Below, piece after piece: positions 36,811 to 46,459 of a stretch of DNA of 64,000 nt. Each line of letters begins with the position of its first letter. Positions within the stretch are counted from its first letter, which is position 1. The stretch spans positions 310,001 to 374,000 of the forward strand of contig CAWBXZ010000003.1 of the NCBI GenBank assembly GCA_963792855.1, in the 5' to 3' direction. Under the pieces are notes generated by a model. It was not told the origin of the DNA and ran no database searches. It was given only the letters and a program-made list of their open reading frames with translations. The position numbers and the translations under genes were made by a program. Source of the stretch: SG8-40 sp963792855. GTDB lineage: Bacteria; Pseudomonadota; Gammaproteobacteria; Burkholderiales; Eutrophovitaceae.

Positions 36811-37923
36811 TCAATACACGACGACCGAACGAATCGACTCGCCCGCGTGCATCAGGTCGAAGCCCTTGTTGATGTCCTCGAGCGCCAGCGTGTGCGTGAT
36901 CAGATCATCGATGTTGATCTTGCCGTCCATGTACCAGTCAACGATTCTCGGCACATCGGTGCGCCCCCGGGCGCCGCCAAACGCAGTGCCTCGCCAGACC
37001 CTTCCGGTCACGAGTTGAAAAGGCCGCGTGGCGATCTCGGCCCCCGCCGGCGCCACGCCGATGATGACCGATTCGCCCCAGCCCTTGTGGCAGCATTCGA
37101 GTGCCTGGCGCATGACATCGACATTGCCGATACACTCGAAGCTGTAATCGGCTCCGCCCTTGGTCAGGTCGACAAGGTACGGCACCAGTTCGTCTTTCTT
37201 CATGTCAGCCGGATTGACGAAGTGGGTCATGCCGAATTTTTCGGCGAGTGTGCGCCGCTTCGGATTGATGTCCACGCCGACAATCATCGCCGCGCCGGCC
37301 AGGCGTGCACCCTGAATCACGTTCAACCCGATGCCGCCAAGACCGAATACAACGACGTTCGCACCCGGCTCGACTTTCGCCGTGTTGATCACCGCCCCGA
37401 TTCCCGTGGTCACGCCGCAGCCGATGTAGCAAACCTTGTCGAAGGGCGCATCTTCGCGAATCTTCGCAAGCGCGATCTCCGGCACCACGGTGAAGTTGGA
37501 AAACGTCGATGTGCCCATGTAATGGTGCAGTTTCTCGCCACCGACGGAGAACCGGCTGGTGCCGTCGGGCATCAGGCCCTGTCCTTGCGTAGTGCGAACC
37601 GCCTGGCACAGGTTGGTCTTGTGCGAAGTGCAGTAGTCGCACTCCCGGCACTCGGGAACGTAGAGCGGTATGACGTGATCGCCTTTCCTGAGTGTTTTCA
37701 CCTCCGGCCCCACATCGACCACCACGCCAGCACCTTCGTGCCCGAGGATTGAAGGGAACAAGCCTTCCGGGTCGGCGCCAGAGAGCGTGAACTCGTCGGT
37801 ATGACAGATTCCCGTTGCCTTGATCTCAACCAAAACCTCGCCGGCCTTCGGTCCGTCAAGATTGACCGTTTCAATGGTTAGCGGGGCGCCCGCCTTGTGC
37901 GCCACGGCAGCTCGCGTCTGCAT
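36811..37923 (-). CDS. S-(hydroxymethyl)glutathione dehydrogenase / class III alcohol dehydrogenase
   Basis: A 370-residue class III alcohol dehydrogenase (commonly adhC or frmA) that oxidises the formaldehyde-glutathione adduct with NAD. It shows catalytic zinc ligands Cys40 and His62-Glu63, structural zinc cysteines 92, 95, 98 and 106, the class III stretch ILGHEGAGVVVDVGPEV, and the nucleotide motif VFGLGGIGLNVIQGARLAGA. AGGGAGGAG precedes the ATG. With the adjacent hydrolase it makes a complete formaldehyde-to-formate route; no cluster-local formate dehydrogenase was seen. Confidence 0.95.
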   Translation of the reverse strand: MQTRAAVAHKAGAPLTIETVNLDGPKAGEVLVEIKATGICHTDEFTLSGADPEGLFPSILGHEGAGVVVDVGPEVKTLRKGDHVIPLYVPECRECDYCTSHKTNLCQAVRTTQGQGLMPDGTSRFSVGGEKLHHYMGTSTFSNFTVVPEIALAKIREDAPFDKVCYIGCGVTTGIGAVINTAKVEPGANVVVFGLGGIGLNVIQGARLAGAAMIVGVDINPKRRTLAEKFGMTHFVNPADMKKDELVPYLVDLTKGGADYSFECIGNVDVMRQALECCHKGWGESVIIGVAPAGAEIATRPFQLVTGRVWRGTAFGGARGRTDVPRIVDWYMDGKINIDDLITHTLALEDINKGFDLMHAGESIRSVVVY

Positions 37924-38049
37924 GATCTCCTCCCTGTTATTGGTGTTATCGCCGGAAACGATTCAAGCCTGCAAAAGGCCGCCGGCTACCGGTACCGGCC
38001 TTCGAGAAGCAACGCTGAAGAACCGCCTCTGCGTAAACCGCCGGGGCAC

Positions 38050-38931
38050 TCAGCCGGTGGCGGCCTTCGCTACGAAGTAACGGTTACGCAATGCGGTCTG
38101 GTTTTCGTAAATCGAGCCCGCGGCCAGCGCCGGCGGCAGAGGCATGCGGATCGGCACGCGCTCGGTGCGCGGCTCGATCGTGGACTCGCCGCAGATCATG
38201 CGGCTGTCGTATTCATCCAGGTCGGTGAAACGAAGCAGCGGCCAGGCGTCCGCGGCAGCGGCCTCGTACAGCATCAACTGGCGCGGCTTGTCGGAGTTGT
38301 TCTGCGACGACCCGTGCACCAGACGTACATGATGAAACGAGCAGGAGCCGGATTTCCCGGTGCAAGCGATCGCCTTGGAATAGTCGAGTTCGGGAGTCGC
38401 GCCCGGATCCATCGCACCGCAAAACCGCCCGTCCTGATGATGGTCCCAGACCTTGTCAATGCGATGCGTGCCGGGCAGCGCCAGCATCGGTCCGTTATCG
38501 TCGTCAACGTCGTCGATCATGATCCCGACGGCAAGCACGTCGTCATTGGTGTGGGGATAAAACGCCCAATCCTGGTGCCACTCGACTGCTGCACCGCAAT
38601 GCGGGAGTTTCATGTTCAACTTCGAGCCGTGCAGACGCACGTTCGGTCCAAGGAGCGCCCGCAAAATGGAAACCAGCTTCGGGTGCTTGACCATCTCGAG
38701 AAAAATCGGGTGCCATTTGTGGGGCGTTTTGATGCGCCGCACACGCGGCTGTTCACGCGTATGTGACGGTTCGAGGTCATAGATCTCGGTGTGATCCGTG
38801 AGTTGGGCAGCACCGGCAACGAACTCGGCAATGACCGCGCGCAACCGGTCCAGCGTTGCCTGGTCGAACACGTTCTCCACCACGAGAACACCGTCTTGTT
38901 GGTAAGTATCAAGCTGGGCGTCGGTCAGCAT
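38050..38931 (-). CDS. phytanoyl-CoA dioxygenase family protein (second copy)
   Basis: The ATG at 38931 with AGGAAA upstream gives 293 residues. The iron triad is His119-x-Asp121 (EWHQDWAFYPHTNDD) and His206 (VRLVHGS). Only weak similarity to the copy at 32763 is visible outside these motifs, so the two probably act on different positions or compounds. It lies immediately upstream of the formaldehyde-oxidation genes, which fits a demethylase that releases formaldehyde. Confidence 0.88.
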   Translation of the reverse strand: MLTDAQLDTYQQDGVLVVENVFDQATLDRLRAVIAEFVAGAAQLTDHTEIYDLEPSHTREQPRVRRIKTPHKWHPIFLEMVKHPKLVSILRALLGPNVRLHGSKLNMKLPHCGAAVEWHQDWAFYPHTNDDVLAVGIMIDDVDDDNGPMLALPGTHRIDKVWDHHQDGRFCGAMDPGATPELDYSKAIACTGKSGSCSFHHVRLVHGSSQNNSDKPRQLMLYEAAAADAWPLLRFTDLDEYDSRMICGESTIEPRTERVPIRMPLPPALAAGSIYENQTALRNRYFVAKAATG

Positions 38932-39244
38932 GTTGGTTTCCTGAAAAATGGCTCCGAGTTTCGAATCCGGGGCGCTTGGCCTTTGCCGTTCGCGAGCGGG
39001 ATGGCAATCGTCACTCGTCAAGACTATCGGGCAACCGTGGATTACTCACATTACGACCGTACCCCGGGTGATGTCAACGAAGGGGCCGTATCGAAGTCTT
39101 GCAAGCAGTCCCTGCTTGTGCCAATGTAACGGTCGTCTGTGGGGAGCAGGAGCTGTCTGGTCTGCCTGCCCACAGAACGAAACCACATAACAATGTCACG
39201 CAACACCACTCTCTGTATCGATTTCAGGGGAAGGAGATCCGCAA
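38932..39244. other. 313-base divergent intergenic region
   Basis: The region lies between the second dioxygenase and the cyclase gene. A small inverted repeat CAAGCAG / CTGCTTG (39102-39118, 3-base loop) is a possible operator or hairpin. No promoter could be assigned with confidence. Confidence 0.4.
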
Positions 39245-40364
39245 ATGAAACTTACCGCAATGGCAGCAGCATTGGGCTTGTGCTTCGGCGTCAGCACCGC
39301 GATGGCCGGTGCCGGCGATCCGATGGATGGCCCGGTCAACGATGCGCCGCTCAACGAAAAATGGGCCCCGTCCAAGTTCTGGGGCGCCGGTGACCGCGCT
39401 GGTAGCGCGAACCACATGCGCAATTCCGCAAACATCAAGCGGGCGCTGAGCACCGTCAAGGAGTTCAAGGCGATCAGCGTCGGCAAGTACTACCACCGCG
39501 AAGCACCGGCGTTTGGCCCGCGTATCTGGCACATGGTCATTCCCGGCACGCCGACCGGCGGCCCGTTCGGCAAGAACGCGCTGGTTTATCACGACGAGTT
39601 GATCACCACCCAGATCGGCCAGATCCAGACCCAGTTCGACGGGCCGGGCCACATCGGCGTCAACACCTCCAAGGGCATGTTCTTCTACAACGGCGTTAAC
39701 CCGTTTGGCGCAGACGGCTACGAGCGCGGTGCCGGCGGACAGGTGATGGGCATGGGGGCACTCGGCGTCGAGCACGTCGGTGAACTCGGATTCGTGTGCC
39801 GGCTGGTCGTGCTCGATGCGGTCTCGTACAAGAAGTCCATCGGACAGATTCCGGCCAGCGCTGAAATGCTGCCGATCCCGCAAGGCCCGAAAGATGTCGG
39901 CGGTATCGTTACCGCCGACGACGTGAAGGCGAATGGTCAGCAATGCCGGCATTGATGCGATTCGTTCAGGCGACTGCGTTGCATTGCACACCGGACAGGG
40001 CAACACCTGGAGCAACGACCGTTACAAGTCGATGTCGGCAGAAGAACGTGCCGCGGCACGTGCCATCTTCGCCAAAGGCGAACCGGGTTTCGGCCTCAGC
40101 GCCTGTGATTACTTCGCTTCCCGCAACATTGCGCTGACGATGGGTGACACTTCAGCCAACGACGCGCAGCCGGGCAACGAAGTCGAAGGCTGGGCGGTAC
40201 CGTGTCACACCCAGATCCAGACCCGCTACGGCATCTGGAACCTGGAAAACGTCGACACCAAGTCGCTGGTCGACGCGGGCATCAAGGAAGGTGCTTTCGT
40301 CTGGGCGCCGCTGCGCATCATCGGTGCCACCGGCTCGCCGGGCAACCCGATCGTCCTGTACTAA
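39245..40364 (+). CDS. exported cyclase family protein, interrupted by a one-base frameshift
   Basis: The gene starts at 39245 with GGGGAAGGAG upstream and a signal peptide (MKLTAMAAALGLCFGVSTAMAG). It matches the cyclase family (metal-dependent hydrolases such as kynurenine formamidase relatives) with TQFDGPGHIG, the metal motif region, then DCVALHTGQGNTW near the C-terminus. The frame breaks at 39932: one extra A after GCG turns the expected continuation (VKA then MVSNAGID) into a short nonsense tail. Removing that base restores about 372 residues, ending at 40364. Everything downstream is well preserved, so the break is recent or a sequence error. Confidence 0.85.
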
Positions 40365-40460
40365 GCAATACCCGTTAGTTGCAGTTTGGTTGAAACAGAT
40401 GCCGCGCTTCGGCGCGGCATCTGTACAGAATAACCAATAAGAACGAAGGGTAAGGCACTC

Positions 40461-40496
40461 AAACCGGCAGCGGGCCTGGCTCCTGCCGGTTTTTAT
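40461..40496 (+). terminator. intrinsic terminator after the cyclase gene
   Basis: Arms AAACCGGCAG and CTGCCGGTTT (40461-40470 and 40483-40492) are followed by TTTATTT. A second GC-rich hairpin lies just upstream at 40396-40423 (12-base arms, TTCG loop) without a T run. The first is the probable terminator. Confidence 0.75.
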
Positions 40497-40611
40497 TTGA
40501 ACGGCTTTTTCTTCCGGGCCCCGAAACCGGCGCAGGGGTCTGACAGCCGCCGGCCTGCCGGGTTTCAGCGGGTACGGATCGACCCGGTTGCCGGATCGAA
40601 ACGTGCCGGGC

Positions 40612-41418
40612 TCAACGCGTAACGTTCAGCGTGGCACCGCCCAGCGACTCGATCTCGATGCGCGCCACGTCGCCGGCATTCAGCCATTTGGTTTCCACCA
40701 CGCTTCCAAGCAGGACGAATTCGCCCTGCTTCAGTCCCATGCCGCGCGCCGCACGGGATTGCGCAAGCCACGCCAGCGCGTCGAACGGGTGTCCCATGAT
40801 CAATCCACCGGTACCGTGCCCGGCTTGCTTGCCATTGATCCAGGTCGATCCGCCCAACGAACTCAGGTCCAGATCGCGCCAGTCGGTGACCGGTTCACCC
40901 AAAACGCAGCCGCTGTCGAAGAAATCATCGCCGATCAGGGTCGGCACACCCAGCTCGCCATAATTGCTATAACGATCGTCGACGATTTCCATCGCCGCCA
41001 TTACCGCATGCACGGCGGGCGCCATGGTCTCCCGCGTGAACGGACCGTCGGAAGGAAACACGTTGCGCTCGAGTTCGACCGCGATTTCGCATTCGATACC
41101 CAGCTTGACGAAGCCGGAACGAGGCACCGTTGCGGAACCATGCCGCACGGTCGCTTCAAAGATGTCGCCGGCGCACGGGTTGGGGATTCCCAGAAACGCC
41201 TGCATGACCGATGTCGTACAACCGATCTTGTGCCCGACAACGCGGCCCAGCCCGGCCTTGCTGAGCATCCGGTTGACTTCCGACTGCAGCGCGTAACCCT
41301 GCGCTTCGTCCTGCGGGCGCGATCGCGGCGACAGGGCTTCGATTGGTGTCAACGCCATGCGCTGCCGCACAATGTGCTCAGCAGCGCGCTTCCATCTCTT
41401 GGTGTCGGTCATTGGCAA
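40612..41418 (-). CDS. 2-keto-4-pentenoate hydratase family protein
   Basis: A 268-residue protein of the fumarylacetoacetate-hydrolase superfamily, closest to 2-oxopent-4-enoate hydratase. It shows the N-terminal helical part, GHKIGCTTSVMQAFLGIPNPCAGDIF, the acidic metal-site block LGIECEIAVELERN and GSVVETKWLNAGDVARIEIESLG at the end. Such enzymes hydrate or decarboxylate 2-oxo acids in aromatic and sugar-acid pathways. An ATG two codons in (41412) is an alternative start. It is convergent with the cyclase gene, with the terminator between them. Confidence 0.85.
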   Translation of the reverse strand: MPMTDTKRWKRAAEHIVRQRMALTPIEALSPRSRPQDEAQGYALQSEVNRMLSKAGLGRVVGHKIGCTTSVMQAFLGIPNPCAGDIFEATVRHGSATVPRSGFVKLGIECEIAVELERNVFPSDGPFTRETMAPAVHAVMAAMEIVDDRYSNYGELGVPTLIGDDFFDSGCVLGEPVTDWRDLDLSSLGGSTWINGKQAGHGTGGLIMGHPFDALAWLAQSRAARGMGLKQGEFVLLGSVVETKWLNAGDVARIEIESLGGATLNVTR

Positions 41419-41718
41419 CGCCTTCTTTCAAGCCTTGATCCTACCCCTTTTTTCCGCCAGCCGTTCCCGCTGAAGGCGGAATCACAAACGTATGCCTGCG
41501 GCATTGCAACAACCGACGCTGACAGTCTGGCGCTTGACGTAATGAGTCGCAGACCGAACAATGCCGGAATTTGTACAACGCACCGGCTAGGCAACATACT
41601 CATTGGCAGTAAAACAGTGCGTTGCGCAACGCCGTAACCGTAGAGCGTGCGACGGTTGGAATAAGGGCGGAATTCATGCACGTCCAGGATCACGAGAATA
41701 CCCAACAGGAGAGTAGTG
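41419..41718. other. 300-base divergent intergenic region
   Basis: It lies between the hydratase and the ABC solute-binding protein gene and must hold the ABC operon promoter. I saw the CAGGAG ribosome binding site at 41705 but no clear promoter or operator. Confidence 0.45.
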
Positions 41719-43239
41719 ATGATTGAAAGATTGTTCCCCGGCAAGAAGTGTCCGGTGTCCAGCAACGGCGCCCTTTGGCTGGCAGCTGCAGCGATCGCAC
41801 TGAGTCTGTCCGGCTGCGGCAAGGACGATGCCGAAGCACCGTCAGGTGCCACCGTCTCCACCGAAGGCAAGAGTGCCGCACAGGTAGCGGTCGAGGCTGC
41901 AAAACCGCTGTGCGAAGGCGGCACGACGATCACCATCGTTTGGGAGGCCGGTTTGCAGTCCCTCGATCCGCTCAATTTCTCCGGCCCCAAGTGGGAGCAG
42001 GAAACCGGTTGCAAGATCAAGGTCGTCGAAGTTCCCACTTCCGAGATGTTTACCAAGATCATGCAGGAGTATCGGGCCAATACCGGCGCGTATGACGCGC
42101 TGAACGTGATCCCGGCGTGGATGCCCGACCTGGCGCAGGCCGGCGCACTCGAGCAACTGGACTCCTATGTCGACAAGTATGGTTACCGTGGCGAATTGCA
42201 GACCATTGCTGCAACCTACCGCGATAACCAGATGACCGTTGACGGCAAGATCTACGGGTTCCCGGACGACGGCGATGTGTTCCTGATGTATTACCGCAAG
42301 GACATCTTTGCCAGGGACGACCTGAAGAAGGCCTACAACGAAAAATTCGGGCGCGAGCTTGCAGTGCCGACGACGTGGGAACAGTTCATCGAAGTCGGCC
42401 AGTTCCTGACCGACGCGCTGAAGAGCGAAGGCATCTACGGCGCGTCGATGTTCCGCGAGCCGGGCTACGGCAACTTCATGTTCCAGGAGCGCTTCCGCAA
42501 TGAAGGTGGCAAGTTCTTTGATGCCGACATGAAGGCGGCCATCAACGGCCCGGAAGGACTGAAGGTTTTCAACGGCTGGCTCACGGAAAACAAGTTCATG
42601 CCGGCAGGCGTTGAGAAATTCGGCTTTGTCGAAAACCTGGCGGTATTTGTCAAAGGCGAATCCGCGATGACGATTTCGTGGCCGCCGTACGGACGGTTCG
42701 CAGCGGGCTATCTGGCGAACGAAGAAGCGCTGTCATGGGTGCCGAAAACACAGATCGCGGACAAGGTGGGATACGCGCTGCCGCCGGGTGGCCACCCGGA
42801 GCTGGCCGCCGGTTTCGCGCTCTCCGTTGCCTCCACCTCGAAGAACAAGGAAGCGGCATACCTGTTCATCCAGTGGCTCAACAGCGAAGAAATCAGTAAC
42901 GAGCGGGTGCAGTTGCCGTACGCGCTGCGCGACCCGTTCCGCGACTCGCATTTCACCAATCCGGGCTATATGGCCTTGTGGCCGGATGCCAAGGACTATC
43001 TGGCCGCGCTCGGCGACGCTGCGCAGACCGGCTTGCTCGATCTGTCCCTGATCCAGACCGACAAGTACGAGGAAGCGCTGCGCCAGGGCATCAGCAGGTT
43101 GTGGGCCGGCGACGATCCGCAAGCCATCCTCGACAAGATCGCTGCCGATTGGGATGCGGTCACGGAAAAGGTTGGCGTGGACAAACAGCGTGCTGTCTAT
43201 GAGTCCTGGGCGGCGAAGTCCGGCGCATATCCGAACTGA
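41719..43239 (+). CDS. carbohydrate ABC transporter solute-binding lipoprotein
   Basis: The 506-residue protein uses the ATG at 41719; the GTG directly before it is less likely. A lipobox (LSGC, Cys33) anchors it. The mature part is a family-1 binding protein: TTITIVWEAGLQSLDPLNF, then MPDLAQAGALEQLDSYVDKYG, IYGFPDDGDVFLMYYRKDIF and KGESAMTISWPPYGRFAAGY. It delivers a sugar or sugar acid to the two permeases encoded next. A strong terminator at 43331 separates it from them. Confidence 0.92.
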   Translation: MIERLFPGKKCPVSSNGALWLAAAAIALSLSGCGKDDAEAPSGATVSTEGKSAAQVAVEAAKPLCEGGTTITIVWEAGLQSLDPLNFSGPKWEQETGCKIKVVEVPTSEMFTKIMQEYRANTGAYDALNVIPAWMPDLAQAGALEQLDSYVDKYGYRGELQTIAATYRDNQMTVDGKIYGFPDDGDVFLMYYRKDIFARDDLKKAYNEKFGRELAVPTTWEQFIEVGQFLTDALKSEGIYGASMFREPGYGNFMFQERFRNEGGKFFDADMKAAINGPEGLKVFNGWLTENKFMPAGVEKFGFVENLAVFVKGESAMTISWPPYGRFAAGYLANEEALSWVPKTQIADKVGYALPPGGHPELAAGFALSVASTSKNKEAAYLFIQWLNSEEISNERVQLPYALRDPFRDSHFTNPGYMALWPDAKDYLAALGDAAQTGLLDLSLIQTDKYEEALRQGISRLWAGDDPQAILDKIAADWDAVTEKVGVDKQRAVYESWAAKSGAYPN

Positions 43240-43330
43240 ACGGGCACGGATCCACTAATCAGGAGGCTCGCGGCGCCGGAAGGCAGTTGAAGTGCGCCGC
43301 AGCCGCTCCCATCATTACCGTAGATTGACC

Positions 43331-43359
43331 AAAGGCGGGCGCCAGCCCGCCTTTATTTT
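43331..43359 (+). terminator. intrinsic terminator between binding protein and permease genes
   Basis: A perfect 10-base stem AAAGGCGGGC / GCCCGCCTTT with a 4-base loop, then ATTTTC. Partial read-through here would give more binding protein than permease, as is common in ABC operons. Confidence 0.85.
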
Positions 43360-43398
43360 CTGTATGCTTGTTCGGGGCTAGAAGAATATTGGGGGAAG

Positions 43399-44298
43399 TT
43401 GGTGTCTGCTGCCGGCGCATTGATGAAACCGCGATTCAGCGACAAGAGTTTCAGATACCAGCTGATCGCGCCATCGATCTTCGTTTTGTTGCTCATTGGC
43501 GTATTTCCACTGGTTTACCTGTTGGTCGTGAGCTTCCAGGGCATCACGATGATCGACAACGACACCAGTTTCCAGGGTGTCAGTAATTACGCAGCACTGT
43601 TTGGCGATACCCGGTTGTGGGAAGCGCTGCTGCACACGCTGCTATTCACGGCAATTGCCCTGCCTCTGGAATTGATTCTTGGCCTGCTGATGGCGCAGTT
43701 GTTCATCGATCACCTGCCGGGCCGCCAGATCTTTGTCGCGCTGCTCGTGTTGCCGGTTGTCATTGCGCCAATCGTTTCCGGTGCAACCTGGTCATTGATG
43801 TTCGACAACCGTTTCGGCCCGATCAATCAGGTGATCGGCTGGATTACCGGCGAAGAAGCCACTTTGTTGTGGACCATCAGCCCGGACCTGGTCTATCCCG
43901 CGATTCTCGCAGCCGAAGTGTGGCAGTGGACGCCGTTCATGTTCCTGCTGCTGCTGGCCGCCTTGTCGGCAGTGGACAAGTCGCAACTGGAAGCCGCGTC
44001 GATCGATGGCGCCGGCTACTGGAGGACATTCTTCCGGATCGTGCTGCCGGCAATCTGGCCAGTGATGGCCGTCGCGATTCTGATACGGGGGCTGGACCTG
44101 TTCCGTCTGTTCGATGTCGTCTGGGCGCTGACCCGCGGCGGGCCGGGCACCATGACCGAAACGATTTCGATTTTCACTTACGTAAAAGGATTTCAGCAAT
44201 TTGAAACGAGCTATACGGCCGCGGTCGCCTTGCTCATCATCATATTGCTTTCAGTCGTGGTGATTCTGGCACTCAGGAGAGTGGGGCTGGCACGATGA
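43399..44298 (+). CDS. carbohydrate ABC transporter permease, MalF type
   Basis: A 299-residue inner-membrane protein with six helices, starting with GTG after GGGGGAAG. The cytoplasmic coupling motif EAASIDGAGYWRTFFRIVLPAIWP is the EAA loop that contacts the ATPase. It overlaps the next permease gene by four bases. Confidence 0.93.
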   Translation: MVSAAGALMKPRFSDKSFRYQLIAPSIFVLLLIGVFPLVYLLVVSFQGITMIDNDTSFQGVSNYAALFGDTRLWEALLHTLLFTAIALPLELILGLLMAQLFIDHLPGRQIFVALLVLPVVIAPIVSGATWSLMFDNRFGPINQVIGWITGEEATLLWTISPDLVYPAILAAEVWQWTPFMFLLLLAALSAVDKSQLEAASIDGAGYWRTFFRIVLPAIWPVMAVAILIRGLDLFRLFDVVWALTRGGPGTMTETISIFTYVKGFQQFETSYTAAVALLIIILLSVVVILALRRVGLAR

Positions 44299-45125
44299 AA
44301 CTCTCACGCCGCCGGAACATCCGCCTCGCATTGCGTTATGTTGCCGCAACCTTGCTGACCGTGTTCTTTCTGTTCCCCATCTACTGGCTGTTCATGATTT
44401 CGTTCAAGACGGCCGACGAAATCTACTCCTACCCCCCAGTATGGTGGCCTTCGAGCATCCAGTTCAGCAATTATCTGGTTTTGTTCAAGGACGGCGATGC
44501 AGCAACCGTCGGAAACAGCCTGATCGTTGCCGGCGTCAGTACCGTGATCGCGATGTTTCTGGGCACTATCTGCGCTTACAGCCTTGCCCGCTTCAGGACC
44601 GGGGGCGAGCACCTGGCGAACTGGATTATCTCGCAGAGAATGGTGCCGCCAATTGCGGTTGTCTTTCCGATATTCCTGCTGTACGTCTGGTTCGGCTGGG
44701 TAGATACCTATTTCGGGCTCATTCTCCTGTACACCGCATTCAATCTGCCTTATGTCATCTGGATGATGCGCGGCTACATTCTCGACATTCCGATTGCGCT
44801 CGAACAAGCGGCGCTGGTCGACGGTTACACGCGCTGGCAGGTGCTTTGGAAGGTCGTGTTCCCGATGTGTCGCGCCGGATTGTTCGCCACCGCGATTTTC
44901 ACGTTTGTCTTTGCCTGGAACGATTTCATTTTCGCGCTGGTGTTGACCAGGACCGAGGTCGCCACTTATACGGTGCAGGTCACCCATTATTTCGGCGGTC
45001 AGTCCAACTTCTGGGGAAAAATCTCTGCCATGTCGGTACTGGGAACGCTGCCGATCTTCATCGTCGTTGCGTTCATGCAAAAGTACCTGGTGCGCGGTAT
45101 TTCTCTCGGGGCGGTAAAAGGATGA
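44295..45125 (+). CDS. carbohydrate ABC transporter permease, MalG type
   Basis: A 276-residue inner-membrane protein with six helices. Its EAA loop is EQAALVDGYTRWQVLWKVVFPMCRAG, and it has the MalG-like opening (FLFPIYWLFMISFKTADEIYSYPP). It forms the channel together with the preceding subunit. The ATPase gene follows after 132 bases. Confidence 0.93.
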   Translation: MKLSRRRNIRLALRYVAATLLTVFFLFPIYWLFMISFKTADEIYSYPPVWWPSSIQFSNYLVLFKDGDAATVGNSLIVAGVSTVIAMFLGTICAYSLARFRTGGEHLANWIISQRMVPPIAVVFPIFLLYVWFGWVDTYFGLILLYTAFNLPYVIWMMRGYILDIPIALEQAALVDGYTRWQVLWKVVFPMCRAGLFATAIFTFVFAWNDFIFALVLTRTEVATYTVQVTHYFGGQSNFWGKISAMSVLGTLPIFIVVAFMQKYLVRGISLGAVKG

Positions 45126-45257
45126 CCGTGATTTCCTGCACGAGTCCGAACGGGCAATGCTGCCGGTATCGCAATGCGTGTTGCACGGTGCCGGGATTTT
45201 CCGGGTGCTCGGCAAAACCACTGACAAACGAATCTGAAAACGCCGGAATGCAAAGCA

Positions 45258-46358
45258 ATGGCTGATCTGAAGATAACCGGGCTCGACAAATACTATGGCT
45301 CCGTGCACGCCGTGCGCGGAATCGATCTCGAAATTCCCGCCGGCGAATTCACGGTCCTTGTCGGACAGTCCGGTTGCGGCAAGAGCACGCTGTTGCGAAC
45401 CATCGCAGGTCTGGAAGACATCAGCAGCGGCACCATCGAAATCGCCGGCGAAGTCGTCAACGATCTGGCGCCGCGGGATCGCGATATCGCCATGGTATTC
45501 CAGAACTATGCCCTGTATCCGTACATGAAGGTGTACGACAACATTGCGTTCGGTTTACGGGCCCGCAAAACACCAAAACAGGAGATCGAAGAGAAAGTCC
45601 AGCGCGCGGCAAGAATGCTCGCCATCGATCACCTGCTCGACCGCTATCCGCGTCAGTTATCAGGCGGGCAGTTGCAACGGGTGGCAATCGGCCGCGCGGT
45701 TGTGCGCAACGCGCGGCTGTATCTGTTTGACGAACCGCTATCCAACCTGGATGCGCAACTTCGCGATGAAATGCGCGGAGAAATCAAGCGCCTGCACCAG
45801 GAACTGGAAAAAACCATGATTTACGTTACGCACGATCAGATCGAGGCAATGACGATGGCGGATCGCATCGTGCTGCTGCGCGACGGACGCATCGAACAGG
45901 CTGGCGCCCCCCTCGACTTATACGAACGACCGGCAACAAAATATGTCGCCGGCTTCCTCGGCTCGCCCTCGATGAACTTCATCCCGGCACAACTCGTTTC
46001 GCAGGACAACGGCCTCGCGGTACGTTTATCCGACGGTGCATTACTTTCTTTACCAGCGGATCATGATGACCGTTACGGCAGGCACCGCGACAGGGAAGTT
46101 ACGCTGGGCGTTCGCCCCGAACACATCAGCCGGGCTGCAGACGATGCCTTGCGGCCCGGCGTGGTCCGCCACGATGTCACCATTGATCTTGTGCAACCGA
46201 CAGGGTCGCGCACCTACGCAACCTTCCTGCTTGGCGGCGTGGAAACCGTTGCGGAACTCAAGGCGCACGACGTATCTGCGCCAAATCAGAAGGTGGCACT
46301 GGCTTTCGACATGAATCGCGTCGTGCTTATCGATCCTGCATCCGAGCAGGTTTTTTAG
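45258..46358 (+). CDS. carbohydrate ABC transporter ATP-binding protein, UgpC/MsmK type
   Basis: A 366-residue ATPase with Walker A GQSGCGKST (36-44), the Q-loop in FQNYALYP, signature LSGGQLQR (134-141), Walker B LYLFDEP (D158, E159) and an H-loop in VTHDQIEAMTMADRI. A C-terminal TOBE-type regulatory domain follows (about 240-360). It energises the two permeases upstream. The long C-terminal domain is typical of the shared sugar-import ATPases. Confidence 0.95.
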   Translation: MADLKITGLDKYYGSVHAVRGIDLEIPAGEFTVLVGQSGCGKSTLLRTIAGLEDISSGTIEIAGEVVNDLAPRDRDIAMVFQNYALYPYMKVYDNIAFGLRARKTPKQEIEEKVQRAARMLAIDHLLDRYPRQLSGGQLQRVAIGRAVVRNARLYLFDEPLSNLDAQLRDEMRGEIKRLHQELEKTMIYVTHDQIEAMTMADRIVLLRDGRIEQAGAPLDLYERPATKYVAGFLGSPSMNFIPAQLVSQDNGLAVRLSDGALLSLPADHDDRYGRHRDREVTLGVRPEHISRAADDALRPGVVRHDVTIDLVQPTGSRTYATFLLGGVETVAELKAHDVSAPNQKVALAFDMNRVVLIDPASEQVF

Positions 46359-46459
46359 CGCGTATTGTCCTGAGGTTTGGCGATGCGCCAGTGCATACAC
46401 CGACAACACATTGAAACAGCGAGCGCGCCGTGCGCGTTTTTGATCGGAGGAGTCAAGTG

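Noticed and set aside
40396..40423. A 12-base GC-rich hairpin after the cyclase gene, considered as the terminator
   Set aside because: It has no T run on either strand; the hairpin at 40,461 with its T-rich tail is the better terminator.
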